Below, in pieces: positions 35,822 through 47,030 of a DNA stretch of 64,000 nucleotides (position 1 is its first letter; each line of letters opens with the position of its first letter). The notes below the pieces were generated by a model. The model was not told the origin of the DNA, ran no database searches, and saw only the letters and a list, made by a program, of their open reading frames with translations. The stretch is taken from NCBI GenBank assembly GCA_037957365.1, contig JARHVA010000316.1, forward strand, positions 3,619,501-3,683,500. Reading direction: 5' to 3'. The DNA is from Torreya grandis (Eukaryota > Streptophyta > Pinopsida > Cupressales > Taxaceae). The translations under genes were made by a program, and so were the position numbers.

Positions 35822-38800
35822 TGACACTTGGATTTTCACCCTTTAAGGAGATGCCAAGGCTCTCCTCATCTAAGTGGCACCATGGAATCACTTCTAGGCT
35901 TGTGGGAAGCCTAAGGGATGAAGTGAATTTATAGATAGGGCTATTTCCCTTGATGTACCACTTGACTACAACTACTACTAAATCTTAGGGGTGGAAAGGG
36001 ATAAGGATAACTAAAAGAAAAATAAACTATGGAGATGATACACCATATCAATTTGATGACTTCTAACCAATTTCAATCCACACTTGAGACCAAGAAACCA
36101 ACTAGAACATATGCTTTCTTAAATCTATGTCTTCTTATATCCATATTACATTATGGGGTCATAGATGATATGTAAGATTAGGAGGACTAAAAAAAAGGTA
36201 TTGAATGATTATAATGAAAAAAATACTCATTTAAACCATGAACATATCTTGGAATACTTCACATGCCCTACAAGAAGAGGATACAAATAGGTGAAATAAT
36301 GAAGTACAATTCTAAGGAATCCATAATATTCACTAAGAAAATTAAACATTAAAGTAGAGAAAAATATGAAAAATAATGATAGAGGTAAATACTTAGTAAT
36401 TTTATTGATCAAAATTTGTAAAATTTATAAAGGCTTCACCATACTTAGGTGGAGCATCCAATACAATGCCAAAATGGCCAACTCTTATAGAGTTTGAGAG
36501 AGAGAAAGAAAGAGAGAAGTACAAGGGTCAAAAGGACACTTGTAAAGAAAATAATTTCAATTATATATGCATAAGAAAATGATATGGGTCTAACCATGAA
36601 ATTTTAGGAGCAAAAAATTAAATAAAAATCATCAAAGTTAGGCAAAATGACACAAAACTCCTCTTTTTACATAGAAAAATTACCTTCATGATTGGAGATG
36701 TTGTCCTATGTTGTCCTAAAAACTACCCTTCCATGCACCATGCACACTTGGCCTCAAAATTGGAATCAATTATCTATGAAAATTAATGGAATAGGTTTAT
36801 TTAAAATTTTAAATACTCTCCACATCCTTGAATAATTAGGGGAAATATAAAATAACTTTACTTGAATACTTTCTTTCCTCTCTCTAGCTTGTGCATTAGG
36901 CTAGTTTTGACTGTCTGAAATTAATGGAATAATTGAAGAAATTATAGGTTTATTAATGAAATTAAATTAATATTTTGAGTTATATTAAGTGTAAAAATTT
37001 CACCCAAACTTTCTTTCATCTCCTTATTCATCCTGTAGCCTTCACAACACACAAAACAGTGAGAAAAAACTTTTTTCTATCTCTATCCATATAATTCCAT
37101 ACATATAGTTGGCATGGTAAATATATTTGGTGAGTCATATTAAACTTAAAATATGTTTATTTATCAAAATATTCCCTTATATTATCTTTAAAACTCCATT
37201 TCTCAAGACTGGTCCTACCTGAGGGTTTGCAAGGGTTTTAGGCTTGTTTTCACCCTTAAACTTGTTTCATAAAAACTTGACATTGGAGTTGAAAAAAAAA
37301 TCCAAAAAATTATTTTTTAATACATATTATATCTTACATAAACTTATATTGTCTTCATGCAAAGCCTCATGGGAGGTGTGAGCTTTGAAAGATGGCCTAT
37401 TGTGCTTGTTTCCTTTGTTTTCATAGGCATGAGTTGAGTTTTGAGCCAAAAATTGATTTTTTGATATTTTATCTGTACTCCAATGGCATATATACCTCTG
37501 TATTAGCTTTAAAAACACACTTCACCATGTTTAAATGCATATAACATGCCATAAATGTGATAGGTTCCTCATTTGGCCATTAAATTTAGCCATGCCCAAG
37601 AGTCCTAAATGTACCTTAGAGCTGTAGATGAATTTTGATAAATTTTACTACCTTCCAATAGTCTCAAAAAATTAATTATGACCCATAAAACATGTTTCAT
37701 CAATATATAATTATCTTATGAGATTGAGAAAGATGTTGACCTCTTATTTGCCTTTAGGTGTGACCCTTTCTTAACAAGCTTAACTACAATTTTAGGTCAA
37801 AATGACCCTCTTGGATGGTTTCCTTTCAAAGTGAGAGTTTTAACACACCTGTAATATGCATCCTAAAATACATTTATAATTTATCTTATGGCTATAAATG
37901 GCATTGGTATCTCATTTGACTTCTAGGTCTACTCTTTGTTTGGTATACCTGTTTGCAAACCTTGACACCTAGATCATTATAATAGGCTTATTGTTCCTAT
38001 GAGGTGCTTCTAAGGTTTATTTAGGTGTCTCCAATATATTTACATTTTCTCAAGATATCTAAACAATTTCAACTCTACTTGATTACTCCATCTTATCAAG
38101 ACTGCTTGTTCATGCACAAGGGAAAATACCCCTATTCTGAGACAAAATAGGGGGTATCTCCCTTATTTTATTAGGAATTTTTAATAGATTATTGTAATAT
38201 ATAAGATATGGGTGATATATATAAAAAATTTCATCTCTTTATTTTTTCATATAATCCCTTAACTCACCCAAACACAAGACATACCTATGCAAAGGCCTGT
38301 GTATAGGGTCTGCTTCTCATGGATTGAGTTTGGATTAAGTGAAGGTTAATTTTTTACATGATTTATCTGAATTAGGTATATTTTCATGGTAATTATAATA
38401 ATGGAGTGTACTATGTTTTATTAATTCCCTTACTCTTCATGTCATGGAGAAAGTCAATTATAAAGGAGGATTCTTATTTAGTTCACTGCCTTGTCTAAAA
38501 ACCCTGTCTAGACTGACCCTTTGAAAGTATGTATGAGATCACTTGGGATTGGAAAAAGAGATGTTTGAGAAATTTATTTGAACCTATAACATTATTTCAC
38601 AAATATTTTTTTCACTTATTCACCTTTAACAGCCTTGTCATCATTGAGAGTATCACCTATTGTTCACTGCCTGACTAGATTGAACCTGTAGGTGTATTTT
38701 GTGTGATATACCTTAGGATGAGTGATTATCAACCTCCATAAAATCCTCATAAATAATTTTATGCTTTATTTAACACCATCATTAACTTTACTAAGTTTCT

Positions 38801-41043
38801 ATCTATCACCTTGAACCCTAATTTTCCCACTATCTTACCAACACCTAGTTGACTGAGACAACCAAGATATCTAACCTGCTTGTAGGTTTCATTGGCTTCA
38901 AATGGTTTATTATAGTGTTTATATATTAAATTTTATTCCTTAAATTTACATAATGTGTGTTTTTATTAAATTGTGCCTTGAATTCTCCTCAAATATCATC
39001 ACAATCTCAAGAGGTTCACTATGTGGCCCTACCTGTTGTAGGTGTCTATTTGAGCCATTTGTATAGACAAGGTATATGTTTAAGAATTAGAGAACAGTAT
39101 AGAAATAATCTTTGACATTACATAACCTATAATCACATTTTTCATCATTTATATTCTCTTAAAAAATACAAATTATGCCTTCTTGTTTAGATTGAGCTAC
39201 TTCTGCCTTAAGACCCTGCTGTAGGTCTCTGTGTGCACAATGCGTATGAACTGAGAATAATTTGGGAAGTATAACACAAGCTTATCCTCTCCTTGGTATT
39301 ATTTGTATTATTTAATATGTACCTTCACTTAGTTTAATGGTTCAAGAATAGGGATAAACTTCATCTTCAAACTTGGATGCTAGAGCTACTCCGTTAGGTC
39401 TGACTTGTAGGTGCACTTTTTTGATCTGTGTACAGATTGGGAGAGTGTATGAGGTTAAAGTTCATCTTATCACCCTCCTAAAATGATATTTCATGACACT
39501 TTAGTTCCATTCCATCAATATAATCACCTTAATCATGAGTGGATACATTATTATTTACTAAAGGTGTCACAAGATCACTTACATTCTCAAGTTTGTAGAT
39601 GTCACTGTAGGTTTTCAGTGCTTTTCAAGTAAATTTTTGCCCTTCCACTTACCATTTATAATCTCATCTTTATCATAATCATTATCCATACCAAGGGATA
39701 CAATACTTATCAAACTATAGGCCTAAAACATCCTCAGGCATGTTTTATGTTATTCATAAGAATCCATTTGACCTCTATTTGGCCACTTTAGGGATTGAGG
39801 GCCTGAAATAGTCTTTTGACCCCATTTAAAGTTTCTACCACCTTAATCGGTATGTCATGAAAAAATAATGTGATAGGACCTCAAAAATTATTTTCAATCA
39901 TTCTTCCATTCTTCAACATGATTCTTCCATCTCTCTAATGACATCACCTATAGGTGACTTTCTAAGTTGAATGCAAATAGACAATGAGTTTAGGCAAGTG
40001 ATGTACAAAACCATGTATATTTAAGATTTAACCTATGCTCTCCAAGGATTAAAATGGTGTATGGTTATTTAAATGAGATTAATTCAAGATTTATCACTCT
40101 AATTCAAGTTTGATTTTTTTTTCCAAACACCTGTACATACAAATTTCAATGGTGGACTGTGTATATGTGTAGAATGAATGCAATCCATGGAGCCTATGCT
40201 TGGAAACTGATTAATTTTTTGAATAATTATAGGATGAATATAATAAGATCTAGAAGCAATCTCAATAATTGGTTTGTATGGAATTGCCTAGAATAAAGGA
40301 AAAATCGAAGGGTGCATGGATGAGAAGGTAGTTTTGCACAATCCACTTTGAATGGATGGTTAATGAAGCACACTTGACCAATTATCAAAATTATTATATT
40401 TATTTTAAGGTATATGAGTGTATAATATTACCCCAAGATGAATTTTCTTGAAATCCTCTGCGATGACTGTACCAAGCAAGAACCTACAAGTCACTTTTCT
40501 ATACCAAGAGGGTGAAAGAGAGATATAACAATTTTGAGCAAGAAATAGAAGTTTAAGATCATTAAAAACATGTATTTGAACATTGGGAATGTGAAGAGTC
40601 ATATTTACATGTTTTCTAAGTGGCACACTTCCCAAGAATCTATACAAGTGTTCTTTTTCTCTCTTTTGGCCAAGAAAACTAAATTTTCTCTAAAAAACCT
40701 ACCATTTATTCAGCTATGTCAGCTTTATAAGACTTATAAAGACACATGTGTCATGATATCATCTTTTAAAACTTGCACAATACCCAACAAACTCTTATAA
40801 AGCATTAAATGCACCATTTAAACCCCTCAAAATGACTTAAAATGATAAATAAACCTAGAAACCACTTGATCACAGTTAATATAACATAAATTAACATTAT
40901 TTGACTCATGAAACATATTATAACAACATATTATGTCTCCTAATATGCCTAAAAATGAATTTTTTTACAAAGGGTGCCTTATTATGACTTAAAAGTCAAA
41001 ATTGGTCAATAGTAACTAGTTTGTAGGTTATGAAAATGCATTG
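35822..41043. repeat. Long non-coding repeat, copy 1 (partner 59427 to about 63950)
   Basis: Direct-orientation similarity to 59427-63950 is seen along the whole length. Examples: ccttgatgtaccactt (35949 and 59554), gggagaaggataac-type sequence (36000 and 59607), catgcaaag (37357 and 60806), gcaaacctt against acaaacctt (37954 and 61229), tgagacaaaatag against tgagataaaatag (38138 and 61418), cacctataggtg (39945 and 62848). No open frames or domains are visible. A 'TG(A/T)CACTTG' start is shared by both copies. The right end is uncertain. Size and lack of coding fit a long solo LTR or a non-autonomous element. Confidence 0.7.
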
Positions 41044-41164
41044 ACTATAATCTTTGCCTTGTTCTTGTTATCACTTAGTTTGACCTTATAAATTAGTTTA
41101 GTTTGAAACTTTATTGTTGAATTAGCCATAGGAGTTTATGTACACTTAATATTGTTCAAAGTAA

Positions 41165-42250
41165 TTAATTAAACTTCTCTGTCCTTCATTGTATGACATA
41201 ACTCATCAAATGATTTTAAGTTCTTAAATATAATTTAATCTTGAAGTAGTGCTAGTAAAATTTATTTGAATATATCTAGTAATTCATTATCAACTATAAC
41301 ATTGGCCATCTTGGCTAGTATGGTCTTGTATTAAAACATAGTCATTGATTGGTTCATTGGTCCCTTGTTTTAGCTTATCAATTTGTGCATAAGACAAATT
41401 TTTATTGATGTTGATGGTAAAGTACATTAGGAATTGGTTGGACAGGGGGTTGAATGATCTTACGAATTGAAGAGGGAGATCATAGAACCATCTCAATGCA
41501 TAGTCTTTAATACTTCTTGGAAATAACTTAGTGAATAGTTTTTAATTATATGCATAGTCCAAACATGTTGCATGGAATGATCTAAGGTGTTGCTCGGGTT
41601 CACCTTTACCTTTGTCTAATTGGAGCTTAGGAGATATGAATACTATTGGTAAAGGGTAGGCTACCATCTCAAGGGCTAATGAGTTATGAAGAAAGGTGTG
41701 AAAATCCATAGTATGGATAGCTCTTGATGCACCTTACTCTAATTTCAACACCTTGGTATGTAGAGTTATAACAACTTTCTCAAGGGAATGTGCATTAGAC
41801 AAGGTTGGAAATAGAACATGTGTATCCATCATAAGAGAGGTGAAGTTTGATTCCATAATAATGGGCATTAAGATCTATTGAAGGCCTCATGTTTCCCCCA
41901 AACATTAGGTGGATGTCATATAGGTCACTAAAGGTGTAGGCATAGGAGTAGTTATGGTAGTAGTGGTATGAATTATTGATGTACAAGCCTGAGCTAACTT
42001 TTAATGCTCATCTCTTACTATATATAACATATCATCAAAATGATGTGGAGTCATGTTAAGATATTCATCAAAAATTTCATCCTCCAAGGCATCTTGTTGG
42101 TCTTTAGTATTCATATCATCAATGTCAAGATTCATGATAAATCCACGAATAGGGTGAATAGGATATGTTTCACAATCCATAATAGGAATGAAAAAGGGAT
42201 TCATGCAAGTCCTTTGGCATATTGTATTACAATAGGCATCTTAGATAGGA
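41165..42250 (-). pseudogene. Gypsy gag remnant (Retrotrans_gag), split from its tail by the repeat at 35.8-41.0 kb
   Basis: An open stretch 41496-41290 reads MRWFYDLPLQFVRSF, LSNQFLMYFTININKNLSY, then LKQGTNEPINDYV, the central helices of the gypsy gag domain ('AxxWYxxLPxxSIxSFxxLxxxFxxxF...L.Q...ESLxxYxxRF'). It continues past the next stop with DNELLDIFK and NLKSFDELC, the gag C-terminal helices, ending near 41165. Upstream 42204-42001 is an acidic open stretch of unknown identity. The zinc-knuckle tail expected next appears at 35.5-35.7 kb, beyond the long repeat. Confidence 0.75.
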
Positions 42251-42259
42251 TGATGTAAC

Positions 42260-42950
42260 AACATGATTGGAGGAAGGCTTGGGATTGTTCATTAGTAACT
42301 TAATCCTTATTACTAAATTTAGATTTGATCCTTGTTACCCATTTGGTTACATAATTGATTCAAAGAAAACACACTATCCATGTAGAACAATTTGAAAAGA
42401 GTAACTTCATTACTTATGTTCCCAATAATTTTCATTCAACATAGTCATGATTATTATGTATTATTAAGAAGTAATTAGAAATCAGATATGAAAATCTAAA
42501 AATCCTAGAAAGAAAAAATTGAAAGAAAAAATCCAGTGTTTTATATTATTCGATGTGTATGAGTTCACCAATATATTTCCCTCTAATTTATATTAATATA
42601 TGAGATTAATATAATTTTGAAAAAACTTAAAACATTAATTTAGATCAATATATATATAGTATTCAAACATAGATTTGAATGTAAAAGATTGATATTTATT
42701 CTTCTTATTTCAATATTCATTGAATGTTGATGCACAAGAAATAAATTACATTAAATTGTCACTTGTTTCATTAAACAATAAAAAATTATATGAAATTATA
42801 TGTTCTAATGAATGGTTGTCTCTAATATGAATTTATATGTTCTAATAAATATTTACTCTTCTAAAATGTTTGTGCAAGAAAATAGTACGTGAAAAAAGAT
42901 ATAAAAACTATAATAATTTAAGATAAGAAATAATACCAAACACATAATTA
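42260..42950. other. AT-rich stretch between gag remnant and duplication copy B
   Basis: By position it could be the leader and primer-binding region of the gag-bearing element, but no primer-binding site or LTR end was recognised. Confidence 0.4.
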
Positions 42951-45900
42951 TTATTATAACAAATTAAAAAATTAATGTAATTATTATATATTTATGCATC
43001 AAAATAGTAATTACAATGTATTGTAAATTTTTTGAGTTTAACATACTTTTGTCACAAAAATAAATAAATAAACCGTAACTATCAAAAAATTATTCTATAG
43101 TTTTCTTTTAGTCAATATACCAATGTAATAACAATCAATCAGTATTACTCTTTAAGCTTACGGGCTTGTGCAAGTAATGTCGAATTTATTGAAAGCTCCC
43201 CTGAGTGTCATCTGTAATTCCTTAAAATTTAAACTCTTAAATGACCTATTTGAAAAGAGAGGATATCGCGACTTTTATTTCCTTAAAAGGAAGATAGAAA
43301 CCATTACATCGATCGCTACATTTTCAGCACGACACGCGGCCGAAGCCAATCCTATTGTTGACATTGTCGAAAGCCACCCGGAGCCTCTGTTGCTGAACAT
43401 TCCCGATGATGTTGACAGAGTTCAATCTGAAGTAGAGTTCCCAGTTTCGAAACATCAACGTTTGCATTTATTTTGAAATGAAGAGTAACAATTGGAATTC
43501 TAACAGATTTTAGACTGGATAATTGGTAACAGGGTCGTATGTCTTCAAATGGCTGGGTGGGCTTAACACCAGGTGCGAATGTATTCATGTATTGGATTGT
43601 CGGCAGAGCACCGGGAACCTGCATTCTCACCCTCAGGTGTTGGCCCCCCACGCTGATAACTTCCAATCCCAAAAGGTATGCACTTGAAAGGAAATCGGCA
43701 ACCCTCTGAATGGGGGTGAAGAGTTTTACAGACGGGGGTATGGAACCCTTCCTAAACCTCAGCGAGCCTGTTGCGCGCACAGACAGATAGTTGGGAAGAC
43801 AGTAGGAGAACTGTCCACGGTATTTCTGCGAAGCCAGGGAAAGGGAGCCTCTGCCCAACCCCAAACGCCTGGATGTTCCATCCTGTCTGTCCTGGTTAAA
43901 GCCATAGGCGCATCCCATGTAGAAATCCTTGAATGTTTTGCGACCCAGACGGAGGGTCTCTGTGATATAATCTCCTTCCGGCCCTTGGGCAACACCATTA
44001 ATGTCGGCATACGTGCAGACGCCCCCAATTGTCACAATTCGAATGAAACTCCTTAGGATCTGAACCCAGGGGGGAACATTTTGAGGTCTTACAAAGTACC
44101 GACTTAAAAGAAGAGGATTGTTTGGGGACATACATGGGGAACTTCACTTTCGAACTGCAACCCTTACAAGGTTGGCACTGGATCCACGATAAGGACGTGA
44201 GTGTATCAATTCCCATCAATTTTTGCGAGCAGATCTCCCAATCCCAACTGTTACAGTATATTCTGGCCCGTTCGTTTCATTTCCAGATTTAACTGGAATA
44301 TTGAAGGCAGCACTCCTTCGAGTAGAGGTGCCACTCTTATTCTTCCCTGCATTGGAAAGGATGCTATTCAGAAGATGCTTATCCCTCTACAGCCCTTGCA
44401 GCAAACTATCCCTCCAACTGGAACCTGAGCTTGGGTTGAGATAAGAGATTGTCAGATCTGTGTCTCCTCTTCTTCCTTTCTCATGGAGTGCCAAAACCTC
44501 AAGAGTACTCCTCGAGGCATTAAAATCCATCTCCTCTTCAATAAGGAACGTATCCAATCCAACTGTATAGTATCTTTCCTCTGAAAAACTGCAATCGCTA
44601 GTGGGAAAGCGGAGAAACCAGGAAAGGAGAAAGCAAAGAGCAACAGCTAAAGCTTGCTTATTCATCGCCATTGTTTCAAGCACAGATAGTTTTGGATTGC
44701 TACTCGCCATTGAAGGATTTAAATAACCACCCGCACGTCGCCATCTTGTTGAACATGTTTCTATTATTGCCACCAAATATCAATTACAACTAAATCTATA
44801 TTAATTTTTTTCCCTCAAATTAAATGTAGGCTGCAATGCTTACACGACTTCCAACATTCTTGTGCAACTAAAAGTTAATGTTATATTAAATGTTTCGCTC
44901 AAATTAAATGTAAGCTGCAATGATTATATACGTTCCAGCATTCTTCCAAATAAAACTTAATGTTTTTTAATAATCCTAAATTATTTTATTATCATCGAGA
45001 ACATTAGTTACTGTTTTCTCGTAACTTCTAATTTATATAAATTATATATGAAAAAACCAATTAAATTCCAATATCAAGATTAGTTGTCTAAATTTATTTT
45101 ATTTGGTGTACGTTTAACAGAATTTGAGTTAAATATTAAAATGTGAATTCCACTCAAAATTAAAGATAAGTTTTAGAGACAAATAATATATATCAAAATT
45201 GAATTCAGAAGAGTAAGTATGATAAATTTATAAATAATTTTGTGAAAAACAAATAGAGATTGTAACCATATTTATATTTAAAGTAGAGTTTGAAATTTAT
45301 TAAAATTTACGACAAAGTTTTATTATTGAATAATAATTGTAGGATAATGATGATTTGTAATATTACATGTTTTAAAAGCTTTAATAACAAGGGTTCGTAA
45401 TTGTTAGTCTTTGGTTTTGTTATTTTTTAATTGAGAATTATTTGTTGTTTTTATATTCAAAATTGTTTGTGCGTGATTTTACATTTAAATTTGTAATATA
45501 AGATTGATTTAATAATTTGAGTAGTATATGACATTTTATTTTTATTTTATTAAATTAATTCAATTTTATTTCATTAAATTCAAAGTATCAGCATGAGTGT
45601 GCAAATAGATGAAAAATATTTTTTAATAGCGACCCTTAACGAATATAAATGGCAACATTAATTTTTGAAAACTATAAATAATTTGTACTTGAAAATAAAA
45701 TTTAATATTGTATAACTAATTGTTGAAATTTAAATTTAATTAACAATAGCTCTTTTACGATTTTAAAGGTTACATAATAGCTTTTTAAAAGGTTGTGTAG
45801 TTGAGATCACAAAGAATAAAATGTTAACATAATTTTTACGTACTAAACTATAGACATAATGAAAAAGATCAACTGTATACTAAATAAATGCTAAACAACA

Positions 45901-47030
45901 TAAAATGTATGCCTTAACATAATAAATAAACAAAACTATACATAAATACCTCTGATAACAAGATATACATAGTAAGAAGATAAACGCACAAAAATATGGA
46001 ACGATGCACATGAGAAACAAAGATCTCATAATGATTATTTTATGTTGGGTACTTTTGGATTTTTAATGGGTTACTTAGAGTTGACCGAATGCACATAACT
46101 AAGAAGTTGATTTTCACAAACAATATGTTCTTGGTAAAATAATTGCACTAGTAGAAAAACCTCTCTTTCTCTCATCTAAAATGGATGCTAAAACCTTGTC
46201 AATAAAGGAAATGAATCATTCCATGTTGAACTATACATGCAAGTGATCTACCAATAAACATGCTAGTTTTAGTCTTCATTTGCATCAATATTTTAAAGTC
46301 ATCACAATCCCTAATCTAATTATAAAATAGACTTTTATGTAGAACTGGAAAAAAAAATTAATGGATTTTTTGTGAGTTACTACCTACCTAAGAAAAAGAA
46401 AGTTCAATGCATCTAGCCCGAGGAAGAATTTCTTCCACTTCAATTCTAGCACTCACACTAACAAATGAACTTTTTTAACTTGATACAGTTGAGAGTTTCA
46501 ACCTTTGTTAGGAACACCACATTAAAAGGTTTATGATCAGAGAATCTTGACTCACCCTCGACATATGATGACTATTTTGATTAAATGAACTGAATATTTA
46601 GGGCAATTGGTTTTTATGTGTCAAATTTGTTGAGATTTACATGGAGATATTAGCATTCCTCTTTTTATAGTGAGCAGTTACCACAACATTCTTGGTTACT
46701 TTCTTCATGGAAAGCTTTCATTGGAAAATGACAAAACCATTAATGAAGATAGTGGTTATATCCAGGTGTCATATCAAATAAACATGCCTTCTATTTGTTT
46801 CTCCCTAGCTGGGATTATCCTATGATTTTTATGCCTATGTAAATCTAATTATCATAATATTTAATGCTCATATTTTATCCCTAAGTCACTTAGTGAACAA
46901 ATCAATATTATTATAGGATACACATATTAATATTGCATTTAATTTATAGGAATATACCCAAATAACACCTATGTAATATTCAAAAAATAATATGTCAAAT
47001 ATTAGGTAAAAATTTATAATTGTTAAGGTA
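42950..47030. repeat. Segmental duplication, copy B (partner 9120-14682)
   Basis: Direct repeat of the block containing the intact protease-like gene. Left-end similarity starts about the taattattattata tracts (42945; 9137) and attattctatagtttt (43088; 9264). The right end lies in ggtaaaaatttataattgtt (47004). Relative to copy A it lacks the 1.2 kb equivalent to 12570-13780. It contains the pseudogene at 43324-44671. Confidence 0.9.
43324..44671 (-). pseudogene. Protease-like pseudogene, full-length paralogue with several lesions
   Basis: Aligns end to end with the intact gene at 9461-10924. Start ATG at 44671, signal peptide and propeptide are well kept. Lesions in order: a TAG in place of a Glu codon after LLQGL (near 44389); a frameshift near 44222 where an agcaga region lost bases; a frameshift near 44028 in the Cys-rich insert; a deletion near 43590 that removes the second catalytic strand (the equivalent of YIDTAL and the following helix); and a deletion near 43420 that removes about 30 codons before the C-terminal GNVQQQ motif. 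The first catalytic triad is DTL, as in the intact gene, so that change predates the duplication. Confidence 0.95.

Noticed and set aside
35817..41048. ACTAT as a firm target-site duplication for repeat copy 1
   Set aside because: A 5-mer match is weak, and the right terminus does not end in CA; kept only as a hint in the findings.
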